Assembly: GCF_009870125.1 (NCBI RefSeq) | Contig: NC_046679.1 | Span: 17,298,001-17,362,000, forward strand | DNA: 64,000 nucleotides | Direction of reading: 5' to 3' | Source: Drosophila pseudoobscura | Lineage: Eukaryota; Arthropoda; Insecta; Diptera; Drosophilidae | Shown: positions 1-17,399 of the stretch, piece after piece | How the letters are laid out: every line of letters begins with the position of its first letter | Position numbering within the stretch: position 1 is the stretch's first letter | Made by a program: the position numbers and the translations under genes | Notes under the pieces: model-generated | Databases searched by the model: none | What the model was told of the DNA's origin: nothing | What the model saw: the letters and a program-made list of their open reading frames with translations, nothing else

Positions 1-1366
1 TACATAAACACCTATATACATATACAAAGCACATAAGGATAAAAGAGAGTTTGAAGCGTTTGACGTCTCGAGTGAGCAATGGAATAAATTGCCTTGAAAA
101 ATGCATCAACTAACTAGTACAGATCTCGTGAGCTGTATTTTAAATACAAATGCTGTGAAGAAATTAACAAATGCCTAAATTATGGGTCATGTGATTTGGA
201 AATTTATTTCGCCATTATCTACAACTAACACTAAATGCACTCTGCATAAATGCGACTGGGGAGGTTCTGGTCTGAGACTACTCGCCCACATAGTGGGCTA
301 GGTCTGCATCCCACGTACATATGTACATATGTATGTACGTACGAGTGGGTGCTTTGGCACATCGTGGAGACACTTGAGCACTGGAGCTGCCTAAATTATT
401 TTTGTGGGTGGCTGAAAGCTACATTAGTATTTCACACTTGGTTTGAGTGGATAAGATCGAGTTTAATTGGCGTCGTATGAAATGCGGCTACTAGCTACAA
501 TATGCGTACACACTAACCGTAAACTAATATCAAGTTTGGAGTCAAACATTACATAATAGTAATCAATATAAGTTGGAATAAAATGGATTATTAAACATTA
601 TTTACCGTTTTAATCCGTTATCAAGTATTTACACAATTTCATTTGATACTCTCTTTGCCCTTGATGGTAGTTGAACTATATGTACGATTGGATTCGGTTT
701 TCGGAGGCTTCCCAAGGACTCGCAGCTAGTGAAACCCGCAGTTTGTTCAGTGAAGGCAGCACCTAATTTTCATAACAATTTCGATATATGTATGTCTGCA
801 TGTTGTTCATGCACGGGGGTAACTTATATATTGTATACCGTTCAGAGGCTGTAAGTGTTCAAATAGAAAGACGACCAATGTGGGCACCGCTTCATATACA
901 TATACGATATGTACACGTAGTCGTTTGCACAGCTCCCATTCTCTAACGCTCGGAAATGGCAGTGGTTTACTTTCAATTGTATAGTGCTCTAGTTCAGTAA
1001 GTACTGTATATGTATGTATACATATATTTAGGTATAGTCGCTAGCATGCCTACTGCAAGTTTTATAGATTTATGCACTAATTTACATTGTAAATGCACAT
1101 AAATAGAATCTCGCGGAGCGCACATAAATTGCGCATTTCAATAATCCTCCCAACTCCATCTCGTCCTACATTCGGTTTCGAATCTAAATAAGTTTTAAGT
1201 ACTATTAGAGCCTTTTTATCACTTTCAAGTTGTAAGTCGTTTTTGGCGAGGGCAGGTCCAAGGGGTGGGGCCGCCACTTCGTTGTTCCTGCTTTCTGCTC
1301 CCCCTGTTTATCTTCACTCTGCGATTGCTCCTCTCTTGGCTGCCACTGGAATACCAATACCTCCTC
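1..1366. other. 3' flank of the TASK channel gene, no other gene seen
   Basis: AT-rich sequence downstream of the channel stop codon. It probably holds the channel 3' UTR in its upper part. I find no convincing coding frame or splice structure. A short imperfect palindrome built from GTAC/ATATG units lies near 312-345, between CCCAC and GTGGG. No clear poly(A) signal could be placed on the minus strand. Confidence 0.5.
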
Positions 1367-7537
<6,171 letters not shown>

Positions 7538-8339
7538 TTAGTACTCCATGGACTCTGGGGGCAGCACAATGTTACATCCCAGCAAGCCCCGTCCACTCCA
7601 GGCTTTTGGCACCAACAGCAGATCTAGAAGCTGGTCGCCGCGCATGACTTTGAGCTGCACGTTCTGGTTCTGCATGTTTCTGGTAACCTCGCCGATCTGG
7701 CCCAAATCCCCCTTGAAGTTGTTGCTGTTAACGGAGCCGAAGCGGCAGATGTTGTCGCCCACGCGCAATCCCTGAAAATGACAAATAATTTCACACATGA
7801 GCGCGGAGGGCGTTGGGCCTTTAGTCTGCCACTACTCACTGCCTCTTCAGCCGGGGAACTGGGGCTGACTAGATTGACTACAACTATGGGGCGAATATCG
7901 GGAGGCGCAATATTAGCTCCACCCAACCCTCTTTCGCTGTCCAGCTCCAAGGCGGAGGCGCGATTCACCAGCTCAGGGTCGGTCGTTGCGATCTCACTGT
8001 GGTATTGGTTGAGCAAGTTCTGGATTTGGTTCATCAGCTCCTTGTGATCGTTCTGCAGGCAAATTATAGTCTGGCGGGCCTGCCGCACCTGGTAGATGTC
8101 GATATCGTTGCGTGGAAATCCTTCGGCGTCGATCATGGGACCGGTCATGCCCACATTGTCGTTCTGGAAGAGTTTATTTATTGATATCTAGATTGTTTAG
8201 CTTTGAAATCAACCAACCGCTGGACTAGTTTACTTACTGCAGCCAAAATTTCTCCATTTTTACTAATTTGAGCCTCCAGCTGTGTTTTGGCGGCCATCAG
8301 CCTCTCCAGCCGCTCCTTGGTGGTAATTCCAGTGGCCAT
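7538..8339 (-). CDS. 26S proteasome non-ATPase regulatory subunit 9 (p27, PDZ chaperone)
   Basis: Assembly chaperone for the proteasome base (PSMD9/Nas2 family), acting in cytosol and nucleus on the Rpt4-Rpt5 module in other organisms. Three phase-0 exons: 8339-8238, 8163-7840 and 7771-7538; 219 aa, the usual length for the family. Seen: N-terminal helical segment (MATGITTKERLERLM and on, about residues 1-90) for the Rpt-binding coiled-coil region, an acidic linker, then a PDZ domain (about 125-205) beginning GLRVGDNICRFGSVN and ending in the typical basic, glycine-rich turn GRGLLGCNIVLP. D. melanogaster CG9588 is the likely orthologue. It diverges from Lkb1 and its upstream side carries a DRE at 8509-8516. 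Confidence 0.93.
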
Positions 8340-8448
8340 GACTTGCGTTTTGCTTACTGAAATCGGTGGGTTTTAAAAAAATGTAATATATGTGACCGCC
8401 CACTTCGTTTCTTTCTCGTCACTTCGCTACAGCATTTATTTATATTTT

Positions 8449-8556
8449 AATAACAATTCCAGCCCTGGTGAAAGCGATTTCGATGTCATCAAAATATCGC
8501 CACCGCCATATCGATACACATTTCACTTGAGGGTAATCACAAAAATGTACAAATTG
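8449..8556. repeat. Promoter-proximal direct duplication, copy 1
   Basis: About 107 bp, starting AATAACAATTC and running through CACCGCCATATCGATAC and TTTCACTTGAG to CACAAAAATGTACAAA. It matches the segment at 9197-9316 in the same orientation with small indels and substitutions. It includes a DRE. This copy sits about 110 bp upstream of the PSMD9 start codon; the other is upstream of Lkb1. Confidence 0.8.
8509..8516. promoter_or_regulatory. DRE palindrome (TATCGATA), PSMD9 side
   Basis: Exact TATCGATA, the DREF/BEAF-type element typical of fly housekeeping promoters. It lies 170 bp upstream of the PSMD9 start codon on the minus strand. Confidence 0.65.
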
Positions 8557-9196
8557 AATCACAGTCGTAGCTTTTAGGAATTTTCCCTTACTTTATCATT
8601 TTTAGAGTACATGACACTTGTTGGTTAAGTTTTATACTTAGAAGCTACATATTACCAAATACTATACATTAATATTACTAAGAAATTAAATATGAATGCA
8701 GAGAATATAATAAAATATTTTTTGTACCCAACCAGTTAATGAAAAAAAGGAGTTAGGGGCCCTTTCCTCATTCCTAGCTACTGGCCATTGCGTGGGCCAG
8801 CGCCCGCCGAATAAGGCAGCTTAATGAACATCAGCCTGCTAACCGCTAAGAGCGGTTTGACCTCCAATCCAGTCACTCCACAGTTCACTCCAAAGCTCCA
8901 TAGTGAACAATACTGTTGTGCGGCTGGCCACCGTACTCAATATCCAGCGCGGAACCATTGGAAACACAATGACATGACTCGCACGACGTGTTAAAGCATC
9001 AAAAGCAGCTGCGCTAGGTACATATGTATATAACAAGAACAACAACCGGCCGGCACTAACAGGAGTCCTGTTGCTGCCGTCAAAGAAACCCTTACAGGGG
9101 GTCAAAGATTTAACAACACCCTCAGACAGACCAACGAGTCGCCTACCATTATAATGAATGATCATAATCATACGAAAATCGTTGCCTACTTCGCTT
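8557..9196. other. Spacer between the duplicated promoter copies
   Basis: About 640 bp separating the two direct copies. A minus-strand open frame of 148 codons (9285-8839) runs through most of it and into copy 2. It resembles no family I recognise and shows no convincing start or splice context. It is listed as a possible lineage-specific sequence, not as a gene. Confidence 0.3.
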
Positions 9197-9316
9197 AATA
9201 ACAATTCAGCAGCCCTGGTGGCAGCGTTAGTGTGACATTTCATATCGATATAATATCGACACCGCCATATCGATACCCATTTCACTTGAGAGTAAACACA
9301 AAAATCTACAAATTTT
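9197..9316. repeat. Promoter-proximal direct duplication, copy 2
   Basis: About 120 bp matching 8449-8556. Relative to copy 1 it carries an extra TATCGATA and an AGTGTGAC (Motif 1 core, reverse orientation, 9229-9236). It lies about 540 bp upstream of the Lkb1 start codon and probably contains or abuts the Lkb1 promoter. Confidence 0.8.
9243..9275. promoter_or_regulatory. Paired DRE elements, Lkb1 side
   Basis: Two exact TATCGATA palindromes at 9243-9250 and 9268-9275, 17 bp apart. DRE pairs are common in bidirectional housekeeping promoters of Drosophila. Transcription start positions cannot be fixed from sequence alone. Confidence 0.65.
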
Positions 9317-9859
9317 GAGAATCCAGCACCGAGTTCGAAAAATCGGAATCTGTCAATTTGGTTGTGCTTGTGCGAATTTAGTAAAAAATAAAATTCAAAA
9401 AAGAGGCCCCAAAGCGTGTAGCACTAGCCTAGCCAGTACTTGGCCAGTCCAAGTAATACGGAAGTACACCGCCCCTGGGTGTCAAAAAAAGGTTTTCAAG
9501 AGCCGTTTTCGGAGCCGCTGCTGCTTACGACGTGCTCCGCTCCTTGCCGTCATATCACCGACGTCCGATCATATCGGTGAGAAGCGCCCTCCTCTGGCCC
9601 TCGAAACGATACACACAATGTGAGCGGTGGGCTGTGGGCAGTTCGGAAGTTTATGCAATGTTCTAGTTCTAGCCCACGAGACGGTGGCGGTGACGGGGAT
9701 ACGGTGGTACGCAGGCGGACACCGAGACGGAAGCAGAGAAGGGAGCAAGGAGAGAGCAGAGTCGGCAGAAGAGAGTCGTTTTCCGTTTTTATATACATAC
9801 AATACATAGGGATACACAGACAGCGTGTGTGAAGGGGAAGTAGAGAGTATCGTATCCAA

Positions 9860-11721
9860 ATGACTGTGACCAGCACACATACAATGGAGGCACCAGTCAA
9901 AGCAGGACATCATCATCATCATCAGGGCGGCGGAGGAGGAGCCAGCAAGTCTGTCGATGGGGCCGGCAAGGAGCCGTTGGATGAGGACGCCGTGGACGAC
10001 GAGATGACAGTACTGCTGGCCAATACAAACTTTCACTATGATGCGGCATCCGAGCTGGACGAGGCATTTGTGGAGTTCAAGGAAGGTGAAGAAACGGCAG
10101 AGGGCGTGGCCGGGGCGGGCAGCTTTTACAATGAGCCCGAGCTGCTAGAAGAACACCCACACCCGCAGGTCACTTGGCTGGATGACGACGAGATCGAGAC
10201 ACTGGACCGCGTCACTCTGGACATGGGCAACGTGTTCTTCAACCGGGTCGACAGTCAGGACATTATCTATCAGCAGAAGAAGAAGAACATTAAAATGGTC
10301 GGCAAGTACATAATGGGCGATGTTCTGGGGGAGGGCTCGTACGGGAAAGTGAAGGAGGCAATGAACTCGGAGGACCTCTGCCGCCTCGCCGTTAAGATAC
10401 TCACGAAGCGCAAGCTGCGCCGCATACCCAACGGTGAGCAGAACGTAACGAGGGAAATCCACCTGCTGAAGCAGCTGAAGCACCCGAATATTGTGGAGCT
10501 AGTGGATGTCCTCTACAACGATGAAAAGCAGAAGATGTATTTGGTGATGGAGTACTGCGTCGGAGGTTTGCAAGAAATGGTTGACTATCAGCCCGACAAG
10601 AAGATGCCATTGTTCCAGGCGCATGGCTACTTCCACCAGCTGGTCGATGGCCTGGAGTACTTACACAGCTGCCGCGTCATTCACAAGGACATAAAACCCG
10701 GCAACCTTCTACTGTCCTTGGACCAAACACTGAAGATTTCCGACTTCGGCGTTGCGGAGCAATTGGATCTCTTTTCGCCGGACGACACATGCACAACGGG
10801 CCAGGGCTCGCCAGCATTTCAGCCGCCAGAGATTGCCAATGGCCACGAAACGTTCGCTGGCTTCAAAGTGGACATCTGGAGCAGCGGCGTCACACTGTAG
10901 GTCCCACCTCCCAAGGTCCCGATTTGGATCTGACTAATATTCGTATACTTGTCTTTACAGCTTCAACTTGGCCACAGGACAGTACCCGTTCGAGGGCGAT
11001 AACATCTATCGCCTACTGGAGAACATTGGTCGCAAGCAGTGGGTGGCGCCCGACTGGCTCTACGAGCTGGACCCAGACTTTGCCAAACTAATTTTAGGCA
11101 TGCTGCAAGCAGATCCCAGTGCCCGCCTCTCGCTGCAGCAGATACGCAAGGACACGTGAGTGGGAGATGTCTATATTCAGTGTCTGGTTTTCAGTAAAAT
11201 GGTTTCCTCGCTTGCAGTTGGTTCATATCCGCACCGCCGGCCACCGGCCCACCGATACCCATTCCTCCACTGAAAGGCGACAAATACCGATGTTCCACAG
11301 TACTGCCTTACCTGGAAGCCTACCACTATGGCAGCGAGCACGACCAGGAAGATGTGTATTTCACTGAGCACGATGTCAATCGTGAGTGGTCAATGCTCAA
11401 TGAAGGAGAGCACTGGTTTGGCGTAGCTAATTGGGCACGCTTTGTCTCTTTTCAGAGGAGTTGGCGCGTCAAGCTGCAGCGGCCGCGTCTGAGATACGAG
11501 CAAAACAGTCAGCGGCAGCCCATGCTGCCTGCCACACGTACGAGCATCCCTCCACAAGTGCCGCTGCCGCCGCAGCAGCCTCGGCGGCAGGACAGTCATT
11601 GGGCAATGGAAACAGAGACGAGATGCCGGCTAAGAAGAAAGGATCGGCGCTGAAGCGACGCGCAAAGAAGCTAACCTCGTGCATCTCGGTGCGCAAGCTG
11701 AGCCATTGCCGCACCTCGTAG
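9860..11721 (+). CDS. Lkb1: Serine/threonine kinase LKB1 (STK11 orthologue)
   Basis: Master upstream kinase of AMPK and related kinases; controls energy response and cell polarity, at cortex and in cytosol. Exons 9860-10896, 10961-11155, 11218-11381 and 11456-11721; all GT-AG with phases that agree; 553 aa. Seen: poly-His tract (about 14-18) and acidic N-terminal region; kinase domain from about 150, with glycine loop GEGSYGKV (157-164), lysine K179 in AVKIL, catalytic HKDIKPGN with D277 (HKD rather than HRD, as in LKB1), and DFG at 295-297; an alanine-rich stretch in the tail; C-terminus [17 protein letters not shown], with a PKA-type RKLS site and a terminal CRTS box matching the prenylation site known for fly Lkb1. 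The start at 9860 is the first ATG of the frame; a second ATG lies at 9884. AATAAA at 12297-12302 fits the 3' end. Confidence 0.97.
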
Positions 11722-12375
11722 GCGGGGCAGGCGAAGAACGTTAACCTAGCTGCTAAGAGTAATGAAAGAATAACTTCGTTAACAAATTGTGAGCAACTTT
11801 TTGGTTTTGTTTTCCCGTTTTTTGTTGTCCTATATTCGCCAAGTATTTGTAGCTATAAAAAAAAAGTAGGAACCGGATGACGGACCAGGACCCCAGCAGC
11901 AGCAGAGACTTAAAGTCGTCTGAGACGAGCGGCGGTGGGGCAGTCGAGGTCTGGCTCGAGTTCGAGCGACACGAAAGTTATACATATATCCATGTGACAA
12001 TACTGTGTATTATATGAATCAAATGAAAGAGTAAATTAGTTGTTACTATGATGTACTGAAGGTAGAAGGATGAAGGATTGTGCCCATCGTTCATAAATGC
12101 TTGGGGCACACATAAAAAACATCTGTTTTAATGAAATGAAAATCGTTGTTGGCTTCGTTATATTCAATACTCAAAACAAAACAATTGGAGCATTTTCAGC
12201 CGCCGACGAATCAGTAACTGCTGGACAGTACATACTCGCAAGGCCCAAGCTGAGATTTTAATTTACAAAAATCTATGAATGAAAGAAAGAAACAAAAATA
12301 AAACCAACCCATTGAAGTTCAAATACAAATACAAACACTGCATTTAGTTCACACACCTCACACTCTTACATAATC
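11722..12375. other. Convergent 3' region between Lkb1 and omd
   Basis: About 650 bp between the two stop codons, probably overlapping 3' UTRs. A plus-strand AATAAA lies at 12297-12302, only 73 bp before the omd stop, so the two transcripts probably overlap tail-to-tail. No other feature seen. Confidence 0.6.
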
Positions 12376-15300
12376 TTATTCTAGTTCGACGATCTGTAGC
12401 CTGGAGGCGGGCAGCATTGTGGCTGCTGCTGCAGTTGTCTCCGACATTCCTGTTGGACCGGGTTTGCTGTCCATCAGCTCGGCCATGATGAACATCTGGT
12501 GGTAGTGTGGACCCAACTTGGAGAGTTTCCTTTGCATTAGATGCCGCAGCGTGTCCACATACTGAGGAGGAACCTTGGCCAGACTGGTGTTGCGCCAATG
12601 TAGGCCATTGTTGTCTACATGGAACAGCGCTGGAGAGGGCACATGGTCCTTTAAGTAGTTCCAGATGCATTCGCGCAGCAACAGGGCTATCTGCAAGACA
12701 AATGTGGCCATATAAGTGATGCTGCGAAACGTGATAGAGCTGTTAACATTCCTCAGCCGACTCGAAGTGTTCAATGATTAGATGCAGATTGGTCAACGGG
12801 GGTGGTATTAGCTGACTCATGGCCAGCAGCTGCAGGAGCTTCTTCGTGCAGAGCATGAGCTCGTCATTCGCCGCGGTGGCCTGAAATTTGCTTACTGAGA
12901 AGGGATTTCCCTTGGTTAATGGTCCCCCAAGTTACAGTCAAATCTTGCTCACCATTTTTGCCGCGCCAGTGATGCAAACACGTGGCGCATAGGGCCCGTA
13001 AAAGCACTGATGAGTAGCAGAGAGCGGGTCTGTGGCCCGCTATCAGACCCAAGACTGCCCACAGAACCGGGGACGTTATGAAGGCGCGCCTAATCTGCAT
13101 ATCTCTTTCCATTGTTACTTTTGTGAACTCCTCGTCCGGGAAGGGCAGGCCATTGTACATGACATCAGTGGAGACCAGCTCCACCAGCAGAAGCGAGACC
13201 AGCGAATAACCTTCTACGTTGTTCGGCTTTTCCTATTAAGCAGGAGGGGAAAATACATACATACTTGTACTAAAGGAAAGGCAATAATTGTTTAAAATCG
13301 CTAACCAAGTCGGCGCAGCAGGCATTCAATGCCTTTAGATATAGGGCCTGCGCTTCCGCATCGCACGTTCGGTCATTTGTGGGCAACACTGGCCGCAGGC
13401 CACGCCCAATAATTCCCGAGTGGAGCACCGAACGATTCGAGTTGGCCCCAGAGCTGGTGTGAAGGTTTTGCAGAATGAGCATCTCATGTTCGGGTATTTC
13501 CAGCTCGTCCAGCTTGTACTCCTCCAGTTGGCCCAAGAGATGGCCGTGATAGAACAGGGCACCCTCCACAAGTTCCCGCAGACAGACGGTTCTCGCAATC
13601 TTGCGGGCAGAGCATTGCCGCTGCAGCAGGGCATAAGACCGATGAGCGGCCGCGGCGCGACGAATTACGGCTGAGGGTAGAGATTAGTAGCTGGCTTAAT
13701 TATTTATTTGCGACCTTTTTTGCGCACTTACTTTTCTCGGTGAGACCCACAAAGAAATACTTGACGCTTAGCACCGCTAGCTTAAGGACCACTGGAGTGC
13801 GCAGCACAGTATGGCAGGATCCTCCTTCAATATTGTTTAAGAGGTCCACAATGAGATGGGCCAGGCGCATACGGCATGTATCCTCATCATCGACAGGACT
13901 ACAGGTCGTGCCATTCTCCCCTGGCTCCGTTTTGGGTCGTTTCCCATAACCATTACCATTACAAATGTCCGTCAGGCCCTCGCGCTTATTATTACTGGAA
14001 TGTTGGGCCCTGAACTTTGCAGCACTGCTCTCGGCTGCATCTCTGTCCATTTTTAGGACCAGTTTGTTGACGGTGCAGTCGAAGATTTGTACAATCTTGG
14101 GCAGACATTCGTTAAGAGCCTGGGTCAACTGCGTCGACGTGATGTAGGGAGCTACATTCTTGCTCTTATGCATTCTGTTGAGGAAAATGAAGGTAGATTG
14201 AGTTGGAATTGGAACAGCTCTTCTGCATTCATTACTTTGCCAGCATATTAAGGTTGGAGAATGTATTGTACGCTTCTGTAGGAGTTCCCGGAGGCACGGG
14301 CAAGCGGTTGTTGACTTGAACGTGCAGCGTTATGTCCTCCAAGACCATTTCGAAACCCGGCGTAAAGCCGGGAAAGTTGACCACGCCACTTTGCCCGCCA
14401 AGCAGGCGGATGAGTGCACCTATCCCATTCGGGTTCTGGGCGTAGGACTTCCTCAGCAGCTGGGATATCGTCTGATAGTATATATGTGGATGCTGAGAGG
14501 CTAAGAGCAGAGAAATGATCAACTATTGCCACCATTTCATGGGGATGCAGATGTACTTACAGACAACGAGTAGCAAACGGACAGCCGTTTGCTGTTCGAG
14601 GAGATTCTTGCTGAGACAGCTCTTCCAGAGCATGTACTTCGTCTCCTCGTAGGCAAGATCTGCCAGCAGGGGGAAGTTGCGTTGTTTTAGCACCCACTGC
14701 TCCAGCTCCTGCATGGAGTTGTCCAGAAAGTCCTGACACCACACAAACTTCTCTGCCATTTTCGCTGCCGTGATCAGAAGCGTGGCTCCGTGCTCGTTCA
14801 TACGTAGCACTGCGTTATTAAGAGTCGGCTGCATGTCAGCAAACATCTTGTTGCTTAGCCAAAGCGGGGACTTCTCTATAATCACTTCGCACATGTCTTC
14901 CGAGTCTGCAGAGAGAGGAAGCGATGTTAGAGAAAGAATAAGAATATTTTTGCTCTTACTAACATATTTCGACAAGCACATTGACTAGGCTCTGAAGAAT
15001 CGCATCCGAGTAGTTTGTGGTGATCAGTAGAAAGGGAACCACAGCGATATCGAGCGGTTTCATTGGAGCAAAGCCTTCCTTAAGCATCTCCCGAAATGCG
15101 GCACGCAACTGTTGCTCGTGACACGACGTCATGTAGTCCAAGATGCCAGCCTCAGAGTCCAGATGACAGCGATAGTCCTCAACAAAGCGCTTGATGCCAC
15201 ACTGAAGAATCTGCATAATGATTTTGTATGGAAAACAACCGCCCAAACGTGCCACAATCCAATCAAAGGTCATGGGGAAGCGGTGGAAGGCATTGAGCAT

Positions 15301-15916
15301 TATTTCCACGCAGGTCTCTTCCTCGGCGCTGGTTAGCTTGCGAAAACAACTGTTGATGAGGCTCATCAGTCCGTGCATGGCACTGCATTCCAACCAATAG
15401 TTGCAGGATGCTGTGATGGTCATGCGGCGCTGGGTATACTTGTCAGAGAGCTTCGCGACCAGCTCCAGGCTCCAGTTGGCAATCAACGGTGACCAGGCAG
15501 GCAGACCTTTCCACACCAAGTTCTGAAGGGCTGTCTTCACCATGTTGAAGCTCTCGTACTCCTGGGCACGCATCTGTTGCTTGCGGTTGCCGCCTTGCTT
15601 CACCTGCGACACCGGCATTCCCGTTTTCTGGTCTATCATTTCAGGCGAAATATAGAGCTGCACGCTGATCTCGGCCAGGAGGGCGAAATATTCAAATACA
15701 CAGTCCCGCGTCGCTGGCAGATCATCAAGGAAGCTCAAACTGTGGATTATAGATTCGATAAAAATGTTGTTTACTTGTTTGTGGGAATGGGTGGTATGGG
15801 GAATCTTACGCGAGCTTGATGAGCGTTGGATTTGTCAGCAATTGTGGATTGCTGTGACCATTGGTGACCGTCTCTATGAAGTATTTCAGTTGATCTAACA
15901 GAGCTTTCCTCAACAT
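12376..15916 (-). CDS. omd: Integrator complex subunit 5
   Basis: Subunit of the nuclear Integrator complex, which cleaves snRNA and paused nascent transcripts. Nine exons on the minus strand: 15916-15810, 15739-14964, 14905-14561, 14500-14236, 14174-13732, 13670-13306, 13232-12953, 12894-12748 and 12686-12376. All are GT-AG and phase-consistent; 1012 aa. The protein is almost wholly alpha-helical (HEAT-like repeats, no catalytic motif), starting MLRKALLDQLKYF and ending SRLQIVELE. A Lys/Arg-rich disordered insert is encoded around 13900-14030. Two exon starts need care. The eighth uses the AG before TAAGC rather than the nearer CAG. The last uses the AG of ATAG, four bases past a CAG, because the CAG would shift the frame. 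Orthologue of D. melanogaster CG9591 (omd). The family call rests on overall similarity. Confidence 0.9.
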
Positions 15917-16440
15917 TTTTGTTATTTCTTAATTTGTATTCATTTATTGATGTAGAAGATCAGGTTACCACCGTGGGCTCGCTTTGCCACTTGAATAAAC
16001 TTTGCGCTGAAATCCGTAGCGACCCAATGGAGTTCCACAGTAACAGTACAGTACATAGAGCTGATCCGAATTGGTTGCAGTTATAGTTATATAGTCCTGC
16101 TCAAGTTTTAAAACAGCAATTGCTAATTAAATTGTAATCCTCAGTTGTGTTCCGATAGTCAGTCGTGAACGGAACTGGGTGAATAATATGAACTGGTTCT
16201 TTGGCCAGGTGACGGTGATGTGATGAACCATTCTATTTGTATGTTTCGATACTTCGATACTGTATTCCAAAATTAAAAAAAAACCCAGGCACAATATGAT
16301 AATCGTAAAATGTAAACCTTGCGCCGACTAGTTTCATTCCACTGTGGTTCAATGAACTTATTTCCATGAGCTGTTTACCGTCTTGCAGCCCTGGTGCCCA
16401 GCTGTTTACCATTTGTTTACCTTTACTGCTTCTCTGCTTT
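15917..16440. other. 5' flank of omd
   Basis: Probable omd 5' UTR and promoter. Short TTCGATAC direct repeats lie at about 16247-16262. No coding sequence recognised. Confidence 0.4.
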
Positions 16441-16595
16441 TTATACCCGATACTCAAAATGAGTACAGGGGTATATTAGATTTTTGGGGAAAGTGGATGT
16501 GTGTAAGAAAGCGTTTCCGACCCCATAAAGTATTGATATTATTGATCAGCATCAATAGCCGACTCGATTGAGGCATGTCTGTCTGTTCGACCCTA
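16441..16595 (+). repeat. Dispersed repeat family A, partial copy
   Basis: Begins with TTATACCCGATACTCAAAAT, runs through GTTTCCGACCCCATAAAG and ATCAGCATCAATAGCCGA to ATGTCTGTCTGTTCG. The same ordered motifs recur at 22865-23220, 38868-38985 (inverted), 51130-51660 (fullest copy) and 47160-47330 (3' portion). No coding capacity. I cannot name the family; similar sequence is common in introns and intergenic DNA of several Drosophila genomes. Confidence 0.7.
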
Positions 16596-16695
16596 TGTAG
16601 CTAACGAAATCCGATAATGATTCTAGTAGCCGAAATACACAACGTGCGTCCGCATTATCACCCAGAGCCCGCAGCTACGTATGTATCTCTTCCAG

Positions 16696-17295
16696 GCGCA
16701 GAATAAGTTCTCGTCCTACATTACGGATAAAGATCTGATCGATCTGGTTGCTACTGAGTGCATTGAAGTGGCCTCTTATGAGTTATGTACGGAAGCGTAG
16801 AATGCTCTGCTGTATATGCGCATCCTTCGGATGGTTCTTACATTTAAACAGTAGGTAGTCCTCGGATCGATGTACGACTAAACGACTTAAGACGCGTTGC
16901 TCGTTGTATGTGCCGCTGCTGCAAAAATCCGAAAGTTCAATAGAGCAGAGGCATGTTCCAAGTTCCCGTCAGCAAAGTTAATCTGGAAATGAAGATGCAC
17001 ATAAGTTGTGAATTTTATTTGTAAGTTAGCCGAACCTTTCCGAAGGAAATTTTGTTATAATCGAATCGATGTTGTTACACAGGATGTTACCCACGTGCGG
17101 GGCTCTGTGGCATAAAGAAAACATGACGATCAGAAGGCCATCGGCGAGTATCACTTCAAGAATGCCATCGAGATTAAAGACCTCGAGTCGAAACTGTCGG
17201 TGATTGGAAACGCCTACGCCCAGGCTCGAGCTTTGTCAAGGCGCACTGTCGAGGATCACTTTCTACGGCTCAAGCTGCAGAAGACGCTGAGCGAG
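16696..17295 (+). pseudogene. Decayed intron-bearing gene relic (helical protein)
   Basis: Two exon-like blocks. The first (from 16696, after TTCCAG) reads AQNKFSSYITDKDLIDLVA and on, with a stop at 16798. The second (17083-17295, after TTACACAG and before the donor GTAAGC) has one in-frame TAA at 17113 and otherwise reads 70 codons of helical, charged sequence including KNAIEIKDLESKLSVIG. Codon use looks coding. Retained splice signals argue for a duplicated genomic fragment, not a retrocopy. I do not recognise the family. Confidence 0.5.
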
Positions 17296-17399
17296 GTAAG
17301 CGGCTGAATGGAAATCTGTACGTCTTAGCAAAAAACTTAAAAGGTAATCATCTTATTTCCGCACCTCATAAGAGGAAGAGATTTACTCCATTGCCATTT

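Noticed and set aside
1077-1277. 66-codon minus-strand frame after the TASK stop
   Set aside because: Most likely 3' UTR of the channel transcript; no independent start context.
12344-12670. Minus-strand 108-codon open frame overlapping the last omd exon
   Set aside because: It is the +1 frame of the omd exon; the IntS5-like frame is the one that stays in phase with all upstream exons.
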